Positions 26,078 through 33,903 of a DNA stretch of 60,471 bases are shown in pieces. The notes under the pieces are model-generated. The model saw nothing but the letters and a program-made list of their open reading frames with translations, was not told the origin of the DNA and made no database searches. A program made the translations under genes and the position numbers. Origin of the DNA: a virus; the IMG/VR virus record IMGVR_UViG_3300028025_003339, positions 1 to 60,471 of that record. One strand, written 5' to 3'. Within the stretch, counting starts at the first letter, position 1; the number at the start of each line of letters is the position of its first letter.

Positions 26078-27439
26078 TTATATAATCTTGTATAAATTAA
26101 ACTTATCTTTTGGTTTAAAATTTTCTAAGGTTTGTTCAATACCCTCAATCATCTTATCACACATTATTTTATTTGATAGATTGTTTAACATAAACTCTCT
26201 ACCTTTTAATCCTTTTTCTTTTCTTTTCTTTTTACCCAACTTATATATTTTCATAATCGAATTTGCAACATCGTTGTCGTTAACTCTGTCATCAAATATG
26301 TAAGGTGTTGGTACTGAACCATTTAAATTAATTGCTGACGACCATACCGGTTCAACCCATTCTCCATGTAATGTAGAACCATGTGTTCTTTTATCGTGTA
26401 ATGAACCAAATGTAATGTAGTTTTCTGCGGTATAATCAAATCCACATTGGTCTTGTAAACCACCCGTAACATTAACAATAATTGGTACACCCGCCATTAA
26501 ACTTTCGGCAGTCGTTAACCCGAATCCTTCATTGTTTGCAATGTTAATTGTGCAATCAACACCATTATAAATCTCATTTAATTTATCCTGTTCTAATTTT
26601 AAGTTAGTAAACTTAACATCATAATCTTTACAAATGGCATCAACTACTGCAGGTAAGTCCGTACCATTCTCATCGACAGGATTTGTGTGCATTAATAATA
26701 AACATTTCTCAGCCTTTTCTTTTGGTAACATATCACAGAATAATTTAAACGAATAAATTACATCACTCGGTTGTTTCCTTCTAATGTTTCTGTTATTATA
26801 AAATAAAACAAAATCATATTTCTTATCACCATGAATTAAATTATTAACATCATCTGATATTCTGTCTAATGGTTTAAACAAATCTGGATTAATTCCATGA
26901 GGTACGTAACTAATTTGCCAATCTTCTAAAGGTTTAAATGTTACTTTATCTGTCCTTTTACCAACACGATGTACGATACCATATGTTTGTTTAGATATAC
27001 AACCTAACCAATCACAAGATTCATAGAAATCTCTATTATATTGTGGGTCGGGTAAATCATCCCATATGTGATAATATAATATTGGGGTGTGTTGTCTTAT
27101 CTCATGCTCCACATCATATAACCATTGCCAATAGTGTGGATCAGTAAAGTGTAAAATTGCGTCAGGTTTCTCCTCCTCAATTAATTTACGAAGTATACCG
27201 ACATCACCATAACCATTGTATGGTATGATTTTTAAATTAGCATCCTTAACTCCAGTTCTTGCTCTAACATCATCATTGATGTCAACGATTTTTCCATATT
27301 CAGGATGCTTTATAGCTGCACCTAATTGTACCCAATCGTATTTGTGTAATGTACCCAATACAATTTCCTTTGACATTGTGGCAATACCCGATGTCATTCT
27401 TAAATCGTCAGATAATAATAATATTTTCTTCTTCTTCAT
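26078..27439 (-). CDS. GT-B glycosyltransferase (family 4-like), 453 aa
   Basis: KKILLLSDDLRMTSGIATMS is the N-terminal Rossmann strand and acceptor loop. ILYYHIWDDLPDPQYNRD and NNEGFGLTTAESLMAGVPII (E-x7-E) complete a GT-B fold. I chose the ATG at 27439, just after the upstream stop at 27441. The more distal ATG at 27472 would overlap the RHH gene. With its neighbour it makes up the first enzymatic part of the minus-strand operon. Confidence 0.85.
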   Translation of the reverse strand: MKKKKILLLSDDLRMTSGIATMSKEIVLGTLHKYDWVQLGAAIKHPEYGKIVDINDDVRARTGVKDANLKIIPYNGYGDVGILRKLIEEEKPDAILHFTDPHYWQWLYDVEHEIRQHTPILYYHIWDDLPDPQYNRDFYESCDWLGCISKQTYGIVHRVGKRTDKVTFKPLEDWQISYVPHGINPDLFKPLDRISDDVNNLIHGDKKYDFVLFYNNRNIRRKQPSDVIYSFKLFCDMLPKEKAEKCLLLMHTNPVDENGTDLPAVVDAICKDYDVKFTNLKLEQDKLNEIYNGVDCTINIANNEGFGLTTAESLMAGVPIIVNVTGGLQDQCGFDYTAENYITFGSLHDKRTHGSTLHGEWVEPVWSSAINLNGSVPTPYIFDDRVNDNDVANSIMKIYKLGKKKRKEKGLKGREFMLNNLSNKIMCDKMIEGIEQTLENFKPKDKFNLYKII

Positions 27440-27440
27440 T

Positions 27441-27638
27441 TTAAAATTTAGATCCTGTCGTTGCCAATCCAACGTGATTGTTTATTGTGTTTCTAAAGTT
27501 TTCATCTTTATTGTATAAATCCATAGAACGATTTACTAATTTTTGTAAATTAATAGACCCCTCGATTGATTTAATTTTAAATTTCTTGTAAACGTCATCT
27601 AATATATTGACGCTTGTTAGTTTTTGTTCTGTTTTCAT
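27441..27638 (-). CDS. Small ribbon-helix-helix-like DNA-binding protein, 65 aa
   Basis: KLTSVNILDDVYKKFKIKSI and NLQKLVNRSMDLY follow the strand-helix-helix pattern of Arc/CopG regulators. I chose the ATG at 27638. As first gene of the glycosyltransferase run it is a natural candidate for autoregulation of the operon. The upstream DNA holds AT-rich inverted repeats (TATATATAAG...GTATATAT) that could be operator sites, but that is speculation. Confidence 0.6.
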   Translation of the reverse strand: MKTEQKLTSVNILDDVYKKFKIKSIEGSINLQKLVNRSMDLYNKDENFRNTINNHVGLATTGSKF

Positions 27639-27672
27639 GTTAATAATATATACACTTATATATATCAAGTAT

Positions 27673-27715
27673 AAAAAAAATATCGGACAAAACGAAATGA
27701 TTCTGCCCGATATTT
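27673..27715 (-). terminator. Rho-independent terminator after the MGCGCKK gene
   Basis: On the minus strand AAATATCGG (27715-27707) pairs with CCGATATTT (27686-27678) across a 20-base loop, followed by a run of eight T. It would separate the tiny gene at 27720-27881 from the RHH gene and glycan operon, so the operon probably has its own promoter between 27640 and 27680. Confidence 0.7.
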
Positions 27716-27719
27716 TTAC

Positions 27720-27881
27720 CTATGCTTGAGGTTCTTCGTTTTCAGACGGGGGAGTTTGGTCAACCTTTACTGAAAATAAATCATCTTGCTGAGAGGTTTG
27801 TGCCGACTCCTCAATTTTAATTGTTAATGGTACCGATTGAATCGGTTGTTCTTCATTTCTTTTTTTACATCCGCATCCCAT
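27720..27881 (-). CDS. Small phage protein MGCGCKK..., 53 aa
   Basis: A complete minus-strand frame from ATG (27881-27879) to TAG (27722-27720). It begins MGCGCKKRNEEQP and continues as an acidic, Gln/Glu-rich, probably disordered tail. Similar short MGCGC-starting proteins are common in large phages. The CxC could bind metal. The start is not a lipoprotein signal, since there is no hydrophobic segment. A terminator follows directly. Confidence 0.7.
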   Translation of the reverse strand: MGCGCKKRNEEQPIQSVPLTIKIEESAQTSQQDDLFSVKVDQTPPSENEEPQA

Positions 27882-27904
27882 AGTTTTGCTTTTTTTATAA
27901 ATAT

Positions 27905-27936
27905 TTTGGTTTATTGGTTTTTATTTCTTAACTTTA
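27905..27936 (+). promoter_or_regulatory. Promoter, TTTG-N20-TAACTTTA
   Basis: TTTG (27905-27908) and TAACTTTA (27929-27936, one mismatch to TAnnTTTG) have the 20-base spacing of host-type promoters. It lies in the divergent gap between the MGCGCKK gene and the methylase at 27970. Confidence 0.45.
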
Positions 27937-27969
27937 GTAAAAATATATAAAAATTAAATCAAAAAAGAA

Positions 27970-28713
27970 ATGGAAAAAGATTTTAAACCCGTAAAAAGTG
28001 TATACAATTCAAATGATGAGGTGATTAAAAACATCATGGAGCTGTACAATATAGAACAATTTGACCTAGATTGCACATACTCAACAGGTAATTTTTGGAA
28101 GAATTTACCTCCACCAAAGATTAAGTCGGACCTTTTTCCAAAAAATGATACCATTATTAAGGCTAGTTCCGAAAGTTTACCATTTGACGATAATTCAATG
28201 AAGAGTGTGATGTACGACCCCCCATTCGTAATTGCAGGTAAATCTTACAAAGATAATAAAGAAGGAAGTTCAATCATAGCAAAAAGATATGAAGGTTATG
28301 AAACTTATGGACATTTAATGAAAAATTATTATAATACCCTAAAGGAATTATATAGAATTACTGAAAAAGACGGAATTGTGGTCTTTAAGTGTCAAGATAC
28401 TGTGTCAGGAGGTAAAAATCATTTTACACATTCAATGGTTATGAATATGGCTATGGAATTTGGGTTTTATCCGAAAGACTTGTTTATCTTGGTGGCAAAC
28501 TTAAGAATTAATAGTTTTGGAACTAAGTGGACAAAACAAGAACATGCACGTAAGTACCATTCATATTTTTGGGTGTTCCAAAAAACTAAACCAAAGGTGA
28601 AATACGATTTCTCAAATATTGAACCTTATTTGGATGAGGTAACTATCGAACAGGATTCTGAGGTGTCCCAAGATACATTGCAACACGATCACCTACTTTC
28701 CAACCCTCTGTAG
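27970..28713 (+). CDS. DNA methyltransferase-like protein with DPPF motif
   Basis: MYDPPFVIAG (DPPF at 83-86) is the catalytic motif IV of amino-methyltransferases acting on N6-adenine or N4-cytosine. SSESLPFDDNSMKSV precedes it as in the COG0863 type, and DGIVVFKCQDTVSGGKNHF forms later core strands. The FxGxG SAM motif is not evident, so the order of motifs or the cofactor site is unusual. It may protect phage DNA from host restriction. Its 3' end overlaps the convergent DUF192 gene by 71 bases. Confidence 0.7.
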   Translation: MEKDFKPVKSVYNSNDEVIKNIMELYNIEQFDLDCTYSTGNFWKNLPPPKIKSDLFPKNDTIIKASSESLPFDDNSMKSVMYDPPFVIAGKSYKDNKEGSSIIAKRYEGYETYGHLMKNYYNTLKELYRITEKDGIVVFKCQDTVSGGKNHFTHSMVMNMAMEFGFYPKDLFILVANLRINSFGTKWTKQEHARKYHSYFWVFQKTKPKVKYDFSNIEPYLDEVTIEQDSEVSQDTLQHDHLLSNPL

Positions 28714-29008
28714 TTCCGGCGGGAAATTCGATGACATGGTCACCAATACCTGTGTATTTCGGTGGGTTCATACGATGTGGGTCAGGTGTGGGACAATTAG
28801 AATGAATTTGATTTATTCTATTGTTGAGAACAAAGACAATATCAAGTGGGATAAGGCAATTCTTCATCCAAAATGAATGATGACCCTTACCCATTTTGAA
28901 TACCATACAACCATCTAATGAATGTCTACCCATCATACCCTTACGGATATCTTCAGGGTTAGATAAGTACTCGGCTTGAAACGTTTTGTTATTAATGTGA
29001 ACTGACAT
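28643..29008 (-). CDS. DUF192 protein, 121 aa
   Basis: RKGMMGRHSLDGCMVFKMGK, FWMKNCLIPLDIVFVLNN and HVIEFPAGTTEGWKVGD are the conserved blocks of DUF192 proteins. Those are often secreted in bacteria, but this one lacks a signal peptide. Function of the family is not established. It is a lone minus-strand gene that runs into the end of the methylase, giving a 71-base antisense overlap. Confidence 0.8.
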   Translation of the reverse strand: MSVHINNKTFQAEYLSNPEDIRKGMMGRHSLDGCMVFKMGKGHHSFWMKNCLIPLDIVFVLNNRINQIHSNCPTPDPHRMNPPKYTGIGDHVIEFPAGTTEGWKVGDRVAMYLGTPQNPVR

Positions 29009-29019
29009 AACTATAATTA

Positions 29020-29051
29020 TTTGGAATTACCAAAAGAATTTTATATATTTG
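29020..29051 (+). promoter_or_regulatory. Promoter, TTTG-N20-TATATTTG, giving a leaderless start
   Basis: TTTG (29020-29023) and a perfect TATATTTG (29044-29051) are spaced by 20 bases. The ATG at 29056 lies only four bases beyond the -7 box, so the mRNA probably begins at or next to the start codon. It would drive the long small-gene operon up to about 33.7 kb. Confidence 0.7.
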
Positions 29052-29055
29052 ACAT

Positions 29056-29262
29056 ATGGAAAGAATATTCGGTGGTTTAATTGAATTTGACAATATCGAT
29101 GAGTTTGACCAATTCGTACATGATATTGATAAAGAATCGGCGTTAGCTATAATAGGAAAGGCGTTAGACTTTTGTAATCAAAATAGAATGTTTAACCTAA
29201 TGGAAGCCAATACGTTATATAAATGTTTAACTAAATTAAAAGAAGATGCAAATAAAGATTAA
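29056..29262 (+). CDS. Small uncharacterised protein, 68 aa
   Basis: An acidic, helical protein (DNIDEFDQFVHDIDKESALA) without recognised family. It is the first gene after a strong host-type promoter and overlaps the next small gene by 17 bases. Confidence 0.6.
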   Translation: MERIFGGLIEFDNIDEFDQFVHDIDKESALAIIGKALDFCNQNRMFNLMEANTLYKCLTKLKEDANKD

Positions 29263-29425
29263 AGAAATTATCTACATCATGATGATATTAACTGGAATCT
29301 TAGTTCAGAAGTACGGGCTTAAGGGAGCTGACCCCGAGTTAGTAAAGTACTTTGGATGGGGTAGTATATCACTCGGTTCATTTAACCTTGTGTTAGATTA
29401 TATTAGAAAACCTAAAAAGAAATAA
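29246..29425 (+). CDS. Small two-helix membrane protein, 59 aa
   Basis: A complete frame from ATG (29246) to TAA, starting inside the end of the upstream gene. Residues about 8-21 and 37-52 are hydrophobic helices, and the tail DYIRKPKKK is basic and probably cytoplasmic. It opens a run of small membrane proteins whose position suits envelope functions such as lysis control or exclusion, though no homology is recognised. Confidence 0.6.
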   Translation: MQIKIKEIIYIMMILTGILVQKYGLKGADPELVKYFGWGSISLGSFNLVLDYIRKPKKK

Positions 29426-29426
29426 T

Positions 29427-29717
29427 ATGGACTTAACAGCAGAAATGGAAAACTACAACAAGGTTAAAGATGTTGTACTTAACAAATTAGTAAGTGAGGG
29501 ACTATTGGAACAATCTGATTCAGAAGAATTTTCTGAAAGATGTCAGGTTTTAGCTTACAAAGGTAAGTGGTTTAGTAAGTGGTTTGATAAGAATGTAAAA
29601 TCGGAAAACTCCGACGCAAACCCCAATAGTTACTACATTCGTATAATCGAATTAAAAGAGCGCGAAGATGATGTTGATAAATTATTAAGAAGAACAACCG
29701 GAAATTACGATGATTAA
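29427..29717 (+). CDS. Uncharacterised protein, 96 aa
   Basis: A soluble, charged protein with an aromatic patch (YKGKWFSKWFDKNV). No family recognised. Its stop overlaps the next start by eight bases. Confidence 0.55.
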   Translation: MDLTAEMENYNKVKDVVLNKLVSEGLLEQSDSEEFSERCQVLAYKGKWFSKWFDKNVKSENSDANPNSYYIRIIELKEREDDVDKLLRRTTGNYDD

Positions 29718-30012
29718 TTATTTATTAATTCTATTCTTTCAAATTATGTTTAACATCTTCAAAGTAATGGAGATAAAATTTACATATGAAAATAATATTA
29801 AAAGCTTATTAGTTAATAGTTTTTGGATTAGCCTCGTATCATTAGGTGCCACGTATTATTCATTGGATGGATTATTCAAAGGTGATTACTTAGGTGTTGT
29901 ATTTTATATTGCTGGAAGTATCATCGGTAAATGGTTTGCAATGACTCACTACGAACCAATCAAAGATAAATTAAAACCATTCTTTAAGAAAAATGAAAAA
30001 GAAATATTATAA
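29710..30012 (+). CDS. Small integral membrane protein, 100 aa
   Basis: There are three hydrophobic segments (about residues 3-19, 33-52 and 60-76), with a basic C-terminus (KDKLKPFFKKNEKE). Coupled to genes on both sides by overlaps. No family recognised. Confidence 0.55.
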   Translation: MINYLLILFFQIMFNIFKVMEIKFTYENNIKSLLVNSFWISLVSLGATYYSLDGLFKGDYLGVVFYIAGSIIGKWFAMTHYEPIKDKLKPFFKKNEKEIL

Positions 30013-30181
30013 AGATTTTTTTATCTATAAAAAGAAACATCATTGGTATATTTTACCAGCGTTTATATTTTACTACGATAAAGATGAATACTTAGAAGAT
30101 GGTAAAACATCACCATCTTGGGGATTAACTATTAGATGGTTACAATATATGATCGGATTTCAAATTCAAGAAGCAATATGA
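29993..30181 (+). CDS. Small uncharacterised protein, 62 aa
   Basis: An aromatic and basic protein (KKKHHWYILPAFIFYYDKDE) that overlaps both neighbours; the stop TGA is part of the next ATGA. The aromatic segment could lie at a membrane surface. Confidence 0.5.
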   Translation: MKKKYYKDFFIYKKKHHWYILPAFIFYYDKDEYLEDGKTSPSWGLTIRWLQYMIGFQIQEAI

Positions 30182-30546
30182 TAAATAGAAAAGACACATT
30201 GATTAGATTTTTTGGTGGTGTAATTATTATTGTCTTGTTGACAATAATTGCATTAAGAAAACCACATGATATGGTACCTCCCGCAATTGAAACTTGTAAA
30301 GAAGATTCTCTACAAAATGTAATTAATCAGTTGAAAATTGAGTCTGAAAACGAGGAAGATGGATGGGACAATAAAGAGAAAAGATATGAAGAAGTGTTAT
30401 TTGAGTATGAACTCGGATTAGACCATTTAAAACATTATCACCCGACCGCATATAAAGAATTCCATAGAATTGTTGGTTTTAGAGAAAACTATTCACACGA
30501 AACTGAACGTGAAAACAAAAAAAGATTACAAGTAGAAAAATGGTAA
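30178..30546 (+). CDS. Single-pass membrane protein with soluble C-terminal domain, 122 aa
   Basis: I chose the ATG at 30178, which overlaps the upstream stop (ATGA), over an earlier in-frame ATG. Residues about 10-26 (GGVIIIVLLTIIAL) form a membrane anchor, followed by a charged helical domain, probably periplasmic. This layout resembles phage spanin- or antiholin-type anchors, but I see no specific signature. Confidence 0.55.
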   Translation: MINRKDTLIRFFGGVIIIVLLTIIALRKPHDMVPPAIETCKEDSLQNVINQLKIESENEEDGWDNKEKRYEEVLFEYELGLDHLKHYHPTAYKEFHRIVGFRENYSHETERENKKRLQVEKW

Positions 30547-30547
30547 T

Positions 30548-31177
30548 ATGAGGTTGTTTACATTTGGTGATAGTTTTACTGAAGGATATTGTGATTATTC
30601 TATTTGGTCAACCTCCTACATTAAATGGAAAGGTTACAAACCAAAAATATTTTCAGAATTAATTTCTGAAAATATGAATATTGAATTAATCAATTACGGA
30701 GTGGGTGGATATGATAACTATTCAATTTTAGAATCGTTTTTTAAACATTATTCTGAGATAAATGAAGATGATTTAGTTTTAATAAATTGGTCTTCCTTTC
30801 AGAGATTTAGAGTAGTTAAAAAAAGTGGAGGATGGATTACAATCATACCAAATTTCGAAAATATAATAGATGATATAGATATCTCACAAACAACAATTGA
30901 AGAGATTTTAGTAAATAGAGATTCGGATGAATTAATAGATGAAGTAAATCATTGGATAGATTATATTAATGTAACTAATAAAAAAATTAGAATAATTAAT
31001 TGGACTCCGTTTACCAATAAATTAAATTGTTATTTTTTTGGTGGATATGAAACCATTTTAGACGAAACGAATGGTAAAATTTCCGATGGTCATTTTTCAG
31101 AAAATGGTCAAATTCAATTGTACAAAGATATTATTAGGATAATAAAAGAAGACCCAAGTAAAAAAAAATTAATATGA
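30548..31177 (+). CDS. SGNH/GDSL-like hydrolase, 209 aa
   Basis: LFTFGDSFTEGY holds the GDS block I serine, INYGVGGYDNYSI is block II, and DGHFSENG near the C-terminus is the Asp/His block V. The Asn block is weak (LINWSSFQRFR). It resembles the SGNH protein at 135-938, so the phage carries related copies. It lacks a signal peptide. A glycan esterase or deacetylase role is likely and could be linked to the acylated glycans predicted from the minus-strand operon. Confidence 0.7.
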   Translation: MRLFTFGDSFTEGYCDYSIWSTSYIKWKGYKPKIFSELISENMNIELINYGVGGYDNYSILESFFKHYSEINEDDLVLINWSSFQRFRVVKKSGGWITIIPNFENIIDDIDISQTTIEEILVNRDSDELIDEVNHWIDYINVTNKKIRIINWTPFTNKLNCYFFGGYETILDETNGKISDGHFSENGQIQLYKDIIRIIKEDPSKKKLI

Positions 31178-32382
31178 ATATGAATACATTGGATTCCAAA
31201 TATCAAGATCTATTACAAGACATTTTAGATAACGGAGTTGTTAAATCAGATAGAACAGGAACTGGTACTATATCGGTATTTGGTAGACAAATTAAACATA
31301 AGATGTCACAAGGGTTTCCATTACTTACAACAAAGAAGATGGCTTGGAAGACAATGGTAACGGAGTTGTTATGGTTTCTTAAAGGAGATACTAATATCAA
31401 ATATCTTGTTAATAATGGTTGTAACATTTGGAATGGTGACGCATTTAAAAACTACACTAAAGAAGTAAATCAACTTATTGATGGATATATGTGTGGTGAT
31501 ATAATGGGAATGCAACCACACATTGAGGATATGTTTAGCAATCCGGATGACTTAACACCATTAACCCAAGAGGAGTTTATTGATAAGATAAAAACTAATG
31601 ATGAGTTTGCTGAGGAGTGGGGTGAGTTGGGTCCAATATATGGTGCGCAGTGGAGAGAGTGGCACACAAAGACACTTATTAAAACTACATTAAAAGATCC
31701 TTTAACCGGAAACGACACATATGTTCAGGGTGACAAATGGATAGACCAAATTGAAAATCTAATTGAAGAACTAAAAACAAATCCTGATAGTAGAAGATTA
31801 ATGGTTTCTGCTTGGAATGTTGGTGAGTTAGATAAAATGGTTTTACCACCATGTCATTATGGGTTCCAAGTTTACACAAGAGAATTGACAGGTGAAGAAA
31901 GATGGGATTTGTTAAAGAATAAAGTTGGAGAAGTTAAGTTCCAATTGATGGTCGAAGATATTGTTCCATTCGGTGGAGGTTTGAGTGAGGAATTACAAAT
32001 ATATAATATCCCTAAACGAGCAATATCGTTAATGTGGAATCAAAGATCCGTAGACACCTTTTTAGGTTTACCATTCAATATCGCATCGTATGGTTTGTTA
32101 TTGGAGATTATTGCCAGAGAAGTTAATATGGTTACAGAAGATTTGATTGGTAACTTAGGTGACGTTCATCTATATAAAAACCATATTGAACAAGCAAAGG
32201 AACAAATCGGTAGAGAACCATATAAGAACTTACCTACATTAAATTTTAGCCCAATACCATCGGCACATTTTGAACACCATTTGGATAGTTTTATTGATTT
32301 TGTAAAAGAACTACAACCTTACCAATTCATTATTGATGAGTACGAAAGCCACCCAACTATTAAAGCGCCATTAAGTAATTAA
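31174..32382 (+). CDS. thyA: Thymidylate synthase (ThyA type) with an internal insertion, 402 aa
   Basis: Converts dUMP to dTMP with methylene-tetrahydrofolate, raising dTTP for phage replication. SDRTGTGT near the N-terminus binds phosphate, C227 in LPPCHYGFQVY is the nucleophile, and LMWNQRSVDTFLGLPFNIAS is the dUMP/folate site. Family members are usually about 265-320 residues. This one has an extra stretch at roughly residues 90-150 before GPIYGAQWREW and a further insert before the catalytic segment. It overlaps the upstream gene by four bases. Confidence 0.92.
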   Translation: MNMNTLDSKYQDLLQDILDNGVVKSDRTGTGTISVFGRQIKHKMSQGFPLLTTKKMAWKTMVTELLWFLKGDTNIKYLVNNGCNIWNGDAFKNYTKEVNQLIDGYMCGDIMGMQPHIEDMFSNPDDLTPLTQEEFIDKIKTNDEFAEEWGELGPIYGAQWREWHTKTLIKTTLKDPLTGNDTYVQGDKWIDQIENLIEELKTNPDSRRLMVSAWNVGELDKMVLPPCHYGFQVYTRELTGEERWDLLKNKVGEVKFQLMVEDIVPFGGGLSEELQIYNIPKRAISLMWNQRSVDTFLGLPFNIASYGLLLEIIAREVNMVTEDLIGNLGDVHLYKNHIEQAKEQIGREPYKNLPTLNFSPIPSAHFEHHLDSFIDFVKELQPYQFIIDEYESHPTIKAPLSN

Positions 32383-32383
32383 C

Positions 32384-32623
32384 ATGTTTATTCACATTAC
32401 GCCAGACGAATTAGAAGAAGAGTTTAGAGAGTCGTGGAAATTAGGATTCATTACTCAACCATCAATAGATTATGCGGATAATGCAATCTATGCTATTTTT
32501 GAAAGTAGACAAGTAATAATATTCAGATTTAAAAACTATGGATGGATAAATGATAATAGATTCAACACCTATAAAATAAGTGCCGGATCGGCAGGAATTA
32601 CAATTAACATAATAAAAAAATGA
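32384..32623 (+). CDS. Small uncharacterised protein, 79 aa
   Basis: A compact alpha/beta protein with no recognised family. Its TGA overlaps the next ATG. Found between thymidylate synthase and a secreted hydrolase. Confidence 0.55.
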   Translation: MFIHITPDELEEEFRESWKLGFITQPSIDYADNAIYAIFESRQVIIFRFKNYGWINDNRFNTYKISAGSAGITINIIKK

Positions 32624-33207
32624 AAACAATTATTATAACATTATTATTTACAATTTTAACGGGGTTTACATTTCTACCTGATTATAAAATTCTATTTGTG
32701 GGAGATTCATTAACAGCATATAGTAAAGGTTGGCAACATCAATATTCAAAAATGAGAGGAGCTGATTACGATAACATATCGAAAGGAGGTAAACGAACTA
32801 AATGGATGTTAGAACAAATGAAAAAATATCCAACCGAATCGTACAAATATAATGAAGTAGTGATCTATGGAGGTATCAACGATTCATTTAGTTATGTGAG
32901 TGAAGATGAGACAATACACAACATTCAGGAGATGGTCTACATTGCAAAAAGAATGGGTGCAGTACCTATTGTAATTGTAGGATATGATCCGAATAAAGTA
33001 ATTAAGAACACATCATATTCGAATGAAGTTGAAACACGATGTCGAAATCGATATATCAAACTACAAAAAAGAATGATAAGGGATTTGAAGTGGTGTGTTG
33101 TAGTTCCGATGGATACCACAATAAATAGAAATGACTCCGATGATGGTGTTCATTTAAGGGGAAGTGGACATAAGAAGTTCTCAAAATGGGTTGTAGAAAA
33201 TTTATAA
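32620..33207 (+). CDS. SGNH/GDSL hydrolase with N-terminal signal or anchor, 195 aa
   Basis: All four catalytic blocks are present: GDSLTAY (I), ISKGG (II), YGGINDS (III, GxND) and DGVHLRGSGH (V). Residues 1-19 are a hydrophobic signal peptide or anchor, so this copy probably acts in the periplasm or on exported glycans. It is adjacent to an exported NlpC/P60 hydrolase, which suggests cell-envelope degradation or remodelling. Confidence 0.8.
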   Translation: MKTIIITLLFTILTGFTFLPDYKILFVGDSLTAYSKGWQHQYSKMRGADYDNISKGGKRTKWMLEQMKKYPTESYKYNEVVIYGGINDSFSYVSEDETIHNIQEMVYIAKRMGAVPIVIVGYDPNKVIKNTSYSNEVETRCRNRYIKLQKRMIRDLKWCVVVPMDTTINRNDSDDGVHLRGSGHKKFSKWVVENL

Positions 33208-33211
33208 TATT

Positions 33212-33703
33212 ATGAAAAAGAAATTAAAAAAAATTATTCTGTTAGGTACAACACTAACACTATTGACAACGATGTCATTTGGTCAAAACCAATTTTCAGA
33301 TTATGTGACTTATTTAAAAAATAACACCTCAAACCTAAAACCATTGGAATCATTTGTTATGGAATGGTATGGGGTTAGATATAAGTTAGGGGGGTCCACC
33401 AAAAAAGGTATAGATTGTTCACAATATACCAAAAAACTATATTGGGAGGTTTATGGAAAGAAATTGGGAAACAATTGTGCAGAACAATGGAAACAAACCA
33501 CAAGAATTGAAAAGGTTAATTTGGTGGTTGGGGATATTGTGTTTTTTAGAAGTAAAGAGAGTCCAAGTGGTTGGCATTGTGGTCTTTATTTGGGAAATGA
33601 TACGTTCTCACACGCGGCGAATAAAAAAGACGGGGTCAAGATAAGTAGCTTATCCGAACCCCGTTACCTTCGTTCATATAAGGGTGCAGGACGTTTGAAT
33701 TAA
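33212..33703 (+). CDS. Exported NlpC/P60 peptidoglycan hydrolase, 163 aa
   Basis: The signal peptide (about residues 1-25) ends in TTMSFGQ, as in the barrel protein at 14048. The NlpC/P60 domain follows: KKGIDCSQYTK (Cys69 nucleophile), GWHCGLYLGN (His122) and TFSHAA (third polar residue, His134). Such enzymes cleave peptide cross-links or stem peptides in peptidoglycan. It is a candidate signal-dependent endolysin or entry/exit muralytic enzyme. It converges with the tiny basic-protein gene, sharing three bases at the stops. Confidence 0.85.
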   Translation: MKKKLKKIILLGTTLTLLTTMSFGQNQFSDYVTYLKNNTSNLKPLESFVMEWYGVRYKLGGSTKKGIDCSQYTKKLYWEVYGKKLGNNCAEQWKQTTRIEKVNLVVGDIVFFRSKESPSGWHCGLYLGNDTFSHAANKKDGVKISSLSEPRYLRSYKGAGRLN

Positions 33704-33834
33704 CGACCCTGACCTCTATACTTCTTCGGTTTTTGAGCTTTTGGACCCCAAGATTTTTGAGCTTTTCCGCTCTTTCTCTTACCGAAAGTGACCTTCATTG
33801 AAGATGCTGCACCTTTACCTTTAGCTTTTGCCAT
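33700..33834 (-). CDS. Very basic small protein, 44 aa
   Basis: A complete minus-strand frame from ATG at 33834 to TAA at 33700. It begins MAKAKGKGAASS and is packed with Lys, Arg, Gly and Gln, ending KKYRGQGR. Comparable short Lys-rich proteins are frequent in phages and may bind DNA or RNA. It is alone on its strand, converging on the NlpC gene. Confidence 0.7.
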   Translation of the reverse strand: MAKAKGKGAASSMKVTFGKRKSGKAQKSWGPKAQKPKKYRGQGR

Positions 33835-33876
33835 AATATTTACGTTTTTATATAAGTATTTTATTATTTTTTTTCA

Positions 33877-33884
33877 TATATTTG
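33877..33884 (+). promoter_or_regulatory. Host-type -7 box TATATTTG
   Basis: A perfect TATATTTG lies 20 bases upstream of the ATG at 33904. A T-rich stretch upstream is in place of a clear TTTG -33 box. It probably drives the PcfJ-like pair. Confidence 0.5.
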
Positions 33885-33903
33885 TTGAAATTAATTTAAT
33901 CCA

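Noticed and set aside
27870-27881. MGCGC start as a lipoprotein signal
   Set aside because: There is no hydrophobic stretch or charged n-region before the Cys, so a lipobox is not credible.
14048-27881. Host DNA chimera or prophage junction around the barrel and glycan genes
   Set aside because: No attachment site, integrase, transposon or abrupt change in base or codon use is visible, and gene packing and strand overlaps stay phage-like. I cannot exclude it without read mapping.
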